Source of the DNA: Trochalopteron elliotii
Lineage: Eukaryota > Chordata > Aves > Passeriformes > Leiothrichidae
DNA: 64,000 nt
Reading direction: 5' to 3'
Assembly: GCA_024734555.1 (NCBI GenBank)
Contig: JANPWX010019815.1
Coordinates: 2,000,359 to 2,064,358, forward strand
How positions within the stretch are numbered: the first letter of the stretch is position 1; the number at the start of each line of letters is the position of its first letter. Of the stretch, positions 1 to 9,911 are shown piece by piece. A program made the position numbers and the translations under genes. The notes below the pieces were generated by a model that ran no database searches, was not told the origin of the DNA, and saw only the letters and a program-made list of their open reading frames with translations.

Positions 1-790
1 GGGCTGGGTTAGTCTTGTACACGGTGTCTCCATGATGGTTGAGTGAGATGGCTGCTGGACTATCCAGAGACAACAACTCACTCTCTTGGAGAGTGTGCAG
101 CACCTAAGTGTCCCCACTTAGCATTGCCTCCCCTTCGGGAAGTCATCTTGGGAGATTTCCTTATAGCTCAGGATGAGCAAAAGTGCTTCAATCCATGTGC
201 AGCCCCCAGGCTGCCCCAGTTCACAGGCACTCTCCTTTGGGAAGTCCCTTCAACGGTTTTCCTTGTGACTCAAGGTGAGAAAACATATTTTGACCCATGA
301 GCCTTTGCAGTTCTATGTTAATGTTTCATACTCCATTGGTTATTCCCTTTGTTCCTGGTTGGTTTTACCCCTCCTGATTGGTTCTTTTTGGATCCTTCTC
401 CTGATTGGTCCCTTTCCCAATTCCTTTCCCCACTGGCCAAGTTGTGAAAGCCCGCCCCTGCCTACCCTGTATAATCCCTCTCCTGGGGACCATTTGATCG
501 TTTTCCCTCTGGACCTTGTGGAATAAAGAAACTCCTGGAGATTGGAAAGACCCCGTCTTGCTGCTTTTACTCCTGCCTTGCCCAGGGTGACAAATGTGGC
601 TCTGCTGCTCAGGCAGCCGCACAAAGACCAAATCACTCTGCACCTGAGAGTGCACAAGAGCTAATCACTCTGTTCCTGAGAATGCCTGTGCCTCTGTAGA
701 TCTGGGTGTCTTTTTAAAGATACTTGTAGAGAGGAAGGTTGCGGCACCTTCACCACTGGACCGGACCATAGGAGTTGAGTGTTGTGACAG
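1..790 (+). mobile_element. ERV LTR, 5' part cut by the window edge
   Basis: The stretch has the layout of a retroviral LTR: a U3 promoter with three ATTGG boxes, a GC box and a TATA-like box, then AATAAA at 522-527 about 50 bases after the TATA, which fits a short R region followed by U5. It is more GC-rich than the AT-rich DNA that follows. The left end lies outside the window, and the right end is uncertain: it could stop near 614 or run to about 790, where CAG/GTAAGAG, a perfect splice-donor match, occurs at 788-797. I see no primer-binding site or gag sequence after it, so it is either a solo LTR or an LTR plus a scrap of leader. The LTR call is inference from signal order. Confidence 0.6.
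335..527 (+). promoter_or_regulatory. LTR promoter: CCAAT boxes, GC box, TATA-like box and poly(A) signal
   Basis: ATTGG (inverted CCAAT, NF-Y type) occurs at 335-339, 377-381 and 404-408, a CCCGCCCC GC box at 451-458, a TATA-like TGTATAATCC at 469-478 and AATAAA at 522-527. The spacing is that of a compact RNA polymerase II promoter with transcription predicted from about 500 to the right. Motif positions are read directly from the sequence; activity is inferred. Confidence 0.55.
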
Positions 791-1178
791 GTAAGAGAAT
801 TACAAAAGAAAGACCTCATAAAGTCAGGGCTGCTCTGCTAAATTGCCAAAGTTAGCCTGTCACTTTTTCTAAATAATTTGCAAGTTCCCATGTGAAAACA
901 ATCTTGGTACGAAAACTTGTTAGCATAACGAGTTTTTTAACCAGTTTTAAGGTTAAAAAATAAGTGCATCTGTGTACACAATAAGATCTGTTCCATGAGA
1001 ACCCATAAAGGAAAAATGTAAACCTGAATTTTAGCACATACACACAAATCACCTTCTGACCAGTAAATGAAGTAGCAAGAAAACTACCAATAGGTACTGC
1101 ACACGAAGTCTGTGAAAACTGTATAAAATAAGTTGTGAAAATAAAGAATTGACTTTTTCTGCATGAAAAGAATGGAGA

Positions 1179-1410
1179 CTAGGCTAAGTTATAACAATAG
1201 TCAAGGTGTAGTTCTGGCATTGGCATTGTAGTGGGTGCTGGCGCTAGGTTCAGGCCATCTGGACCAAGATCCAGTTGTAGAAGTACTGAGTGAAGGTGGA
1301 GTCTCCAGGTAGTCTGGCTCTGCACAGCCTTTTCTCCAGCTGGCCATACCAACTTGCCAGAAGAAGTCTGTATGGTTATCTCTGCAGACAAGGATCCCCC
1401 CACTGTCACC
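1179..1410 (-). pseudogene. ACR: Acrosin-like serine protease, decayed terminal exon
   Basis: Acrosin is the trypsin-family protease of the sperm acrosome. Read leftward from 1410, the first frame (1410-1321) opens with GDSGG, the active-site serine motif, and continues with a Cys and a FFWQVGMASW stretch ending in KGCA, as in the C-terminal part of acrosin. The match then moves to another frame (1321-1256: RARLPGD, later FYNWILVQM) and to a third (1253-1182: a Pro-rich tail with PAPTTMPMPE, then stop). Each shift is explained by one missing base, near 1322 and near 1255. The residue after GDSGG is Ile where the family has Pro. The exon is preceded by a pyrimidine-rich tract and CTGCAG (1437-1411), so an intron boundary survives at GDSGG and this is not a processed copy. 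No other acrosin exon was found in the window. A related trypsin-like gene is possible, but the aromatic-WI segment followed by a Pro-rich tail favours acrosin. Confidence 0.72.
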
Positions 1411-1437
1411 CTGCAGCAGAGCAGAGGATTAAGGTGG
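1411..1437 (-). promoter_or_regulatory. Splice acceptor of the acrosin-like pseudoexon
   Basis: On the minus strand a C/T-rich stretch ends in CTCTGCTCTGCTGCAG directly before the codon for Gly of GDSGG. As I recall the acrosin gene, its last exon begins at or near this point. The boundary shows that the fragment came from genomic DNA rather than from mRNA. Confidence 0.5.
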
Positions 1438-1499
1438 CATTGAGTACTTGCCAACAAACAGAACTCCAACTTAACTGCAGATATTTTCAGTAGTAAATA

Positions 1500-3239
1500 A
1501 CTTAGCTAATAGTTATTTTCTATTGCCACTATTTATCTACTATCTCATAAGGACTTGATGTCCTACAATAACACTCTGTTTTGGAAACATGGGTACAAAA
1601 ATGTGATAACAAACACTTTTTCTGTACCTGTTCAGGAAATTACTGTAGTGATGCTCTTCTATCAGAGCCATTCATATGAGTAATGAACTTAATCACAAAA
1701 CAGAAAGGATGTTTTAGTCATAGAAATAGAAAGCTGTACTTTTCTTCTTGAGAGAAAGGCAGGCTAGGGTTTGCACAGTTCATAAGGAAATAATTTTCCC
1801 TTCCTAGAAAGCAGTGTTGGATATGCATTGCAAAGTCAAATGAGAATGTTGTGTTGAAAATACATTATTTTCATGTTCTAATATTAATTATTCTCTTTGG
1901 GGCTTTGTTGCATAAAATTACTATGTGTCAGAATATATAATTTAAAAAATTAAATTGTGGGCAAAACCAAAATGTCTATACGTGTCAGTATGTCAGAAAG
2001 GTGAACTGCCTTTAGTAAGTCAGAACCTATGCAGACACAGAGATTTGTGGAACGGAAATACTTGTGAATGGTGCAAAAGTAAGTATAATCACAGGAAGAA
2101 AGCAGAAATGTGAAGTGCCTGAAAATGTCCAGCAGAAATTTAAAAAGAGTGATTCTATGAAGCCAGTAAATTCAAATCAACTATTTATAGTGCCCTCCTC
2201 AGACACTTCTCTATACTGACCCAATGAAAGCTGTCTTCCTATTTCAACAGACAGCCCAATAATTTCTAGGACATCTTGTTGGCCTCTGATTTGACATTGA
2301 GATCACATGTGCCAGAAGCAGCTCACCTTAAGGCAGACTACAGTTGGGAACTCATAAGTTCTGTGTAGGCTTTCTTTGTCTATTGATGGGCCAACTTAAA
2401 TTTAACTTGAAGAGCATAATCTAGTCTTTGTGCAAAGGAGATCTCAACATAAAATGGCTCTCTTGCCTACCACTAGGAATCCTAGATGAGACTGAAAATT
2501 CATGCAATCATTTGATCATAAATTTATTTGCTGTAAATACATTTATTTGAATTTAATTGTTTCAGCATTGATTTCCTGAATTCAGGTTTGGGCTATCACA
2601 GTTTTCAATATAAATATATTGGCTCATTGCATTTCTTTTCCTGTGTTTGTGCCCCTGCCAATGAAGTCTCAGTGTTGTCACTGACTACAACTGTATGTTT
2701 ATTACTTATGCACCCACAGGGAAGAAATAACCATTTCATATTGCCAACTTTTTTTCTAACTGGGTTGGCCATGTACAGTGCTCACTAGATCTAAATATAT
2801 CTTTTGCTGAGCAATCAAAGTACTAAAGGTTATTACTAAAGATTCTCTCAATTTTTGACACAAGTAAGCAAAATTACTAAAGGGAGCCCTTGATGTTCAT
2901 GAGGATGCAAAGAAATACATCAATGTTGAGATATAATTTAGTTAAAAAATATTTTAAAGAATATTATAGTGTTAATAATAATCACATTGTCATCAATTAG
3001 GAAAGATTCTAGGAACTACTGTAGTGTTAGAGAAGGCATAAAAGGCTTGAGGCAATGAAGAACCACCTAGAGGCTCAACTTTAATTATGATTTATAAAAA
3101 GGTAGTTTAATTATTGCCGTTGGACATATGATAGTTCCAAATTTGGAGTACTGGCTAAAATTTAAAATGTTTCTATGAATCCCAAGCCATCCTTAGAATT
3201 GAATCTCTGGTATTAATACCAAGAATCCTGGCATAGTAA
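1500..3239. other. AT-rich stretch, no gene recognised
   Basis: I see only short open frames without family resemblance and no repeat that I recognise. If the acrosin-like exon had upstream partners they should lie here or further right on the minus strand; I looked for the His and Asp catalytic motifs and did not find them. Confidence 0.5.
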
Positions 3240-3600
3240 GTCAGCATTAGGGATCATCAAGACCCCCTCATAAGGGGGTGAGACATAGGCTGCCCCACAC
3301 AGGTCATGTTCACCCTTTTGGGTCTTAGCAGGGGTCAGAGCTGGGGTCTGCAGCATTCACAGTATTGTTAGGCAATGGTAAAGCAGGAGTTGGGCCTGAG
3401 ATGGGGGTCTGAGGGGTCCACCAAGAGATGGGTCAGAAGATCAGCATCCCATGTCATAGGTTCAACATCCATCCACAGAAAACCAGTTTGAGCTTATAAT
3501 GGTCATGCCCTGAGGTGGAGTGGATGCCCCAAAGTGGGGCTGGTCAGCACCATCAACGTCTGACACTGGGTGTGGAATGTGAATTGGATTTTTAAGTGCT
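3240..3600. other. GC-richer island of unknown origin
   Basis: This segment is clearly richer in G and C than both flanks. On the minus strand it carries an ATTATAAG motif near 3500. It has no open frame of note and no match that I recognise to CR1 or to the other LTRs here. It could be an old LTR fragment, but I cannot show that. Confidence 0.25.
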
Positions 3601-3987
3601 TCCAGAGTGGATTTTGATTTTAGTTAAATACTCGCTACACACACTTGCTATACCTATTCCATGGACAAGTACCCAGATGGCTTTGCTGCTTCAGACTGCA
3701 TATTTTTGTGTGCCTTAATAATCTCTCTGGCCACAGATTTTTCAATGGGACATACAGAAAACAGCTGAGTTTGTTTCATTGGAGAACAGCTGTTTCAAGG
3801 GTAGGACAGGGAGACGTTTCAAAGTGAGCTATGGGTTGCAACATGGTGCAGATCATCTAAGGGAAGGGAAAATCTGGATAGAGAAGCTTGGCATGATCTG
3901 CAGTCTCTTACTGCAAAGAATATGTTCCTTTTGCCAGCCCTTACAATACAAGAAGCCCACTACATAGTGAAAGTGGAGTTTGCTCTG

Positions 3988-3988
<1 letters not shown>

Positions 3989-4021
<33 letters not shown>

Positions 4022-4075
4022 AAGTGAGAAAATGAGGAAGAGAGAGAGAAAGAAAGAAAGTGAGGAAGAGGGAGA

Positions 4076-4113
<38 letters not shown>

Positions 4114-4116
4114 AAC
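3989..4116. repeat. AG-rich simple repeat
   Basis: Purine-only tract of AG dinucleotides interrupted by AAAG and GTGAG units, with a pure (AG)n block at each end. It gives no support for coding. Confidence 0.95.
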
Positions 4117-4489
4117 TTCAGTAGCCTATGCTGCTGAAATGAATTCTCTAGAGTTGAGAGTTTTTCTTCCTCAAATATGCACTTGAGTCAGTGAGCCTAA
4201 AAGCAAAGCAAGAGGACAACATCAGATTTAGTCCTTGAAGTACTGAAAGAGATGGTGCATGAGCATGAGGGGCTTTTTGTCAATATGATACTACAAATTA
4301 TTATTCTACAACAAAATTTTTTCTTCCTTGCCGTATCTCACAACTGTCTTACAGTTCTAAATACAAAATGCATGATCCTCTATAAGATTATTCTGTGGGA
4401 GTGATTTAAAAGAAAGTTTGTCCAGGAAAAAGGTCAGTAGAAGATAAAATCAATGTGGTTGTGCTCTGAAAGTTCATGAGCTTACCAAC

Positions 4490-4700
4490 ATGGAGTATTT
4501 CCAAGTCCATCACTAAACCATCCACCACTATGTCATCCTTAAGCGTCATATCTACAGGTCTTTTAAATACCTCCAGGGATGGTGACTCATCTACATCTCC
4601 TGTCAGTCTGGCTATTCCGATGTTTGGTAATTCTTTTGTTGAAGAAATTTTTCCTCATGTCCAATGTAATATCAATCATCTTAAATCAATTCCCTTTACA
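4490..4700 (-). mobile_element. CR1 LINE fragment, old
   Basis: The plus strand reads as the complement of a CR1 3' region: CTAAACCATCCACC, then ACCTCCAGGGATGGTGACTC, then GAAGAAATTTTTCCT and TCCAATGTAAT. These landmarks come in the CR1 order, but many substitutions separate them, so the copy is old. The two ends are approximate. Confidence 0.75.
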
Positions 4701-4729
4701 CTTATCACACCTATTTACAGCAGTGTTTC

Positions 4730-5880
4730 TAACATGACATGGAATCAGAATACTATGTAAAAGACAGGAAGGTAAGTGTGCAGTGCAATAACTCTTGTGA
4801 GAACTCTTCAGATACTCTATGGCTTTAATAATCTTCCAATTATGAAAGCAGAAATATAGCATATCATGGTGTGTGAATTGCTACTGAAGAGACATGGAAA
4901 GCTCATAGGTCACAATCCCTATTTTTTTAGTTTTTATTTTTTTAGTTGCAACAGGAAATACATTTGGTTCACCTGCAGAAAACCCTGACTGCTGTGGAAT
5001 TCTAGGTCTTGCCCTTGTTGCCCTTGTTCCTTTGTCCATAGTGGAGCTTGTGTAGTGAAGGAGAAAATAGCATTGAGACAAATCTGTTATGACAATTAAG
5101 TTTGGTTTCAGTTGTCTCCACTTATTCTGGCACAGGTAGGTTGTCAGAATAATGAAGGACTCTGACAGGGAAACATGCAAAAGCAGAGAATTTACTTACT
5201 CCAAGAACATGGAGATAGAGCAGAGTTATGGGAACAGTTGGTCAGATGCTTCACTGAATCTGACAAGTCTTGTGTTACTGTGTTAAAGAAAAGCCATGCG
5301 ACTCACTGTTATGTTGTGGGCTGATAACAAAATATTCCTGTTCTCAGAGGACTCTGGCTGAAGCCCAGTGTCAAAATATAAATAAAGCATATATGGCATG
5401 AAACCTATGTATTTCATACAGTACGTTCTGGCTACAACTAAGGAATCTTCAAGTATGTGCCTTTTGGTGAACATACACTGGCATTGAACTCAAGACAGTG
5501 AGGTACACCTTTCTCCACTTTATCGTCTTCTCCTCCATCCCTTCAACAGTCTATTAAACTTTAAAAGCAGTGAAGTTGAGAAGAGACAGACCTTCTGATT
5601 TCCCTGTAGTGGTACCAAACCCACTGATATTTGTGCACTTTTCTGGAAAAAAAGAGAAAGTTTGGGAAAGTCATGTCTTTACAGGGTAAAGGTTGTCTCA
5701 GCATGGAAAGCCACTCTAAATCTGGGAATTCAAGACACACTTGGATCATTAGCTATCTTGCTGATCAAGAAGTTTTTGTTAATCAATCTGGCTTAAGTTG
5801 CATGCTCTTAAAAATTGCCATTCTTTGTCACCTTCCTCCCTGCCAAAAGTAACAAACAGCTAATAAACATCAATGCTGTA
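4730..5880. other. Unique AT-rich sequence
   Basis: No repeat family, RNA gene or convincing coding frame was recognised. Short open frames on both strands look like chance. Confidence 0.4.
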
Positions 5881-7340
5881 TAATAAATCTTATAAATAGC
5901 CAGAGAGCAAGCCTGAAATGCTTTTATATGAAGTGCTTTGTGGATGTCAGCACACTGTTTAGCTTTGTTTAATCTGTTGGTTTTAGCTGTGGTGTGCTCT
6001 GGGACCTCTTTATTACAGCCTAATGTAATAATTGTGTCCATGAGGATTTCTTGAGTAAACATCTTGACAGCTAAATTCTCTGCCTGCTGGGATCTGCAGA
6101 CATCACTTAGGTGCTGTAGGTGTCCATCTGTGCTTGCCTCTGCTATTAGTGACAGCTGTTTCCCATGAGAGACATACATAAACCATGCAATCTGGTTTCC
6201 AAAAAGTATTGGTAATTCCTAGAACTTCATATTTTGAGTATATTGTTTTTCCTTCTTTGTCGATACACACCAGCAGGTCAATAGATATCCTGATGTTAAT
6301 TTCTTGTGCAGGTCTTCAAAAGTCAGTGGTGATAAGTTGTATTTCACAAGTGCTATTCTGCTTTTTAACTGAATAAGCATCAAAGGCTGTCTGCATCATT
6401 CTGGTAGGAGGTATTTTATTGTTTTCCTGCTATTTTCCACTAAGACATTTTGCATGGTAATAATGGAAAGTAGGATTTCATCTGCATCTTGTGAAATGTG
6501 TCTCCAAGGTAATTTCGTAACAGATAGATTATTAGATTAATTAAAAATGAAACACTTGATAAGCATAATCTCCTATTTACTTGTCTCAGGGAAGTTAACA
6601 GATTTTTTTTATGGCAACAATAAATTGCTTCCTCTTCCAAGGAGTATTTTTAACAGTGTTGGAAATATCATCTCTTTAACTTGGCTGGCTTGTTTCTGGC
6701 TGTATGCATTTCCAGTGCCTCTATTCATCTCAACCTAGGGAAAAATTTATTTAGTTATTAACTTTTTGGATCACTGATGATTTTCATGTGCATTAAAAAT
6801 GTTTCTTTCATGTCAAGCTGAGGAATTGCCATGCTGATATCTTTCAAGAAGATCTCTTGGTTGAGAGTATCCCATCTTAACTGGTTGTAGTCTGTGAGCA
6901 TATGATTTTTGTCACATACTGAATTCCAGTGACTTTTAATAAGGCTCATCTTTAGCAATGTCACTGATATCCCTTGGTGATTCACAGGCTTTTAGCTTAT
7001 GTACTCCTCTGCCGTTTTTGTGAAAATTCAGGAACTTTCTCCACTTTCCTTAAGAGTTTATCAAAAACTATAAAAATTTGTTTGAACTCAAGTGTTAACG
7101 GAGTTTGTAATTCTGATGCTTTTACCCACCTTGTTTTTGGATATGGGAATATTATGCTGCTTAGCATTGAAGATAGATATTCATTTTGCTAATCTTATCT
7201 TATTGTGTGCAAAAGCAAAAAGAAAGCAAGCAAACAAAGCAACTCACCTCTGTAGCTACAGACTACCTCCCTCCATTTTCTGCTATTCAAGAATACAGAT
7301 GTCAGACTTTCACCAGTACTGTAACATAGAAAAGTATAAT
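5881..7340 (-). other. Coding-like minus-strand stretches, unidentified
   Basis: Several minus-strand segments read like broken protein sequence. The longest unbroken one is 123 codons (6179-5808), including QLSLIAEASTDGHLQHLSDV. Others lie at about 6985-6758 and 7190-7005, the latter with FPYPKTRWVKASELQTPLTL and PEFSQKRQRS. They lie in order on one strand but in different frames with stops between. This could be a decayed host gene, or only chance open frames in AT-rich DNA. I do not recognise the family. Confidence 0.2.
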
Positions 7341-9802
7341 TTCAACGATTTTTTAGGATAACCACCAATAATAACCTTTTTGCAGTATCATGTGCTCAGG
7401 TCTGAAATCCCTGGGGGTCTTTCTTACTGAAATTTTCAACTTACTTGAACAAGTTTTTAGAAGATAATCTCACATCTGTTGTTTATCCCTTCCCACTGTG
7501 TTGGTGCATACAGTCAAAACGGCAGCATGTTCGTTCAAAAGCTGAAACTCCTTCTATATCTTACTTCTTGAAGTATGGCTGTAGTTATGTGTTTTGAACT
7601 TTGAGATGCACTTAATATATCTTGTTGCCTTTTCTTCTGCTTTTGAGCTCCTAGTCTAAAGACTAATATCTTTGACTCTTTTAATATTCTAATGAAGGAC
7701 TGTATATGATGAATTTAGTCCAAATAGCAAATCACCAATGAACAGTGATGTTTTTTTGACTGCACATGTGCTCTGCTGTGACTTGCTTTGCTAACTGCCC
7801 TTACTAATAATCAGCAGAACATCTAGCAAGGTATCAGACATTCCTCACAAAATTTCTGCCTGATAAATACCACAAAATATGTCCTCTTTTTCTTATATTA
7901 GTTTATTACAGGATTTCATACATAAGGAAACACTTTGGCATTTTGAAAAGATTTATTATCTTTCAGATTAACTTGCATTCAGGCAAAATATTTTGCACTG
8001 CAATATTAAAAAAAAATACATAGCACTTGAAAGAATTATTTTGGAAAAAAGTTTAGTGAGAAGCAGTGTTACTAACATGTTTTACAATTATGGACATGGA
8101 ACTAACTTATAATCTTGTTAATAATCCTGTTAATAAAAAATATAAGACATCAAGTTCTATATGGGGTTAAAAGGGATATGTAAGAGCTATCAGTTTTTAG
8201 TAGGTGAACAAAATAGCCAGAAACAGGTTTTTTTCCACATCATTTTTTTAACAATATCTGGACATTAAAATTGTTTGGTGATGTTAAAGTTGAAAGTTTT
8301 GTCTTGAGCCAAACTCTTGTGAAATTTGGTTATGTTCTAATTTTAGGATAAAATTTGGCTAGCAATAACTTCAGTCACAGAGCTGTGAGTGCTGGCAGGG
8401 GAAGACAGTGTAGGCACATCCGATATGCATCTAAATTCCTGAGTGGGATGTGTGCTAGACAGTCTGTCTTATGTACTCCATGAGCATCTGCACAGCAGAT
8501 GTATGTAAGGTAGATGATTCTTCACAAAGAGGAAATATAACATGGTGCAGAAACATTGCTCATTTTTACCTTCCCTGAATCAAATCAGGATGACAAAACA
8601 TTTTCCTGCTTCTATGGATTATTGATTTACTAGCATTTACAAAGCCACTGTACGAGCAACTGATGCATTTAAAAATTATTTTAGAAAGCAAACTTTATGG
8701 AAAGGTATTGAATTGGAAGCTTGCAACACAATCAAGGTGAAGAGAGAAGAGAATGACTGAGTGACTTTAAACTGCAAGAATTGAAGGAATCATCTGTGAT
8801 TTCAAAAGAAGCAAAAGAAAAAAGAACCTTGTCAAAATCTAAAATGTTTGGAAATTTGTTTAAAAGTGCTGTTTTATTTAAATATTGACATATATACAGA
8901 ATTACTCTATAGTACTAATGAAAATCAGCAGATTTTTATTTAAAGATTTCTTTATATTGACTGATAAAATAAATGCCATCATTCTTATTGTGCAGATAAA
9001 ATCACTCTTCAGTTCTTAGGAGGTTTTAGTACAGCTTTAACGGTCTGACCATGGATCTCCAGACAAGCCAACCTCAACCCATTTCCTGCTTTCTCTTGTT
9101 TATTTATTTTCATGACAAAAACTACATTTCATTCAACTGGAAATTTACAAACATATCTTTAGGCCAGATCCTTGCAGATTATAAAACGAATGGTGTGTGT
9201 TTCAGCCTTTAATGAGTCTGGTAAGCTCTAAATTATTATCAGAATTCAAATTTAAAGATTTACAGGGGAATTTTTTAAACTATTAAACCTGTTTGGACTC
9301 CACTTCCTTAATCAGTTGAACTGATTGAAACTATGTGAGTCCAGTGTCAAGGCTATGATATTTTGATAATCCCATGATAAAGAGAAGAGAATAGAATTTT
9401 ATAGGAAATGTAAGGCAGGATTGGAATTATTATACAGGTAATAAGCATAGATAGATAAGACCATGTCTGACTAGCAACTACAGAAATAGACAAAGGAAAT
9501 AAGTCTTGACAATATCAGGAAACCTTTCTAAATACCTTACATTAAATTAGGGATCTCTGTAACTACAATCTGCCTCCTTATTTAAGCCAAGAATCATAAT
9601 CAGTATTAAAAAAATTCAAACACAGAAACCATGAGGATTTAAGCCTATGGTACAATGACTTATGATCAATATGAACATTTGGTACTTTATTTTAGTATGA
9701 ATTCTTTTTGAATACATAATTTTAGGACAACAAATTACTGGGACATCTTATGCTCTAAAAAATATTAAATATTTGCAAAAATCTCTGAAACTCCACAAAG
9801 AG
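7341..9802. other. AT-rich sequence, nothing recognised
   Basis: No repeat landmark, open frame or RNA gene that I can support. The part up to about 7700 might belong to the coding-like region on its left. Confidence 0.4.
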
Positions 9803-9911
9803 AAAAGGACAAGGACAAGGACAAGGACAAGGACAAGGACAAGGAAAAGGAAAAGGAAAAGGAAAAGGAAAAGGAAAAGGAAAAGGAAAAGGAAAAGGAA
9901 AAGGAAGGAAA
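9803..9911. repeat. Hexanucleotide tandem array, two phases
   Basis: Six AAGGAC units (9805-9840) are followed without a break by eleven AAGGAA units (9841-9906). The variants are not mixed: one C-to-A change separates two homogeneous blocks. An open frame across it would encode only Arg-Thr and Arg-Lys dipeptide runs and is not a gene. Confidence 0.97.
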
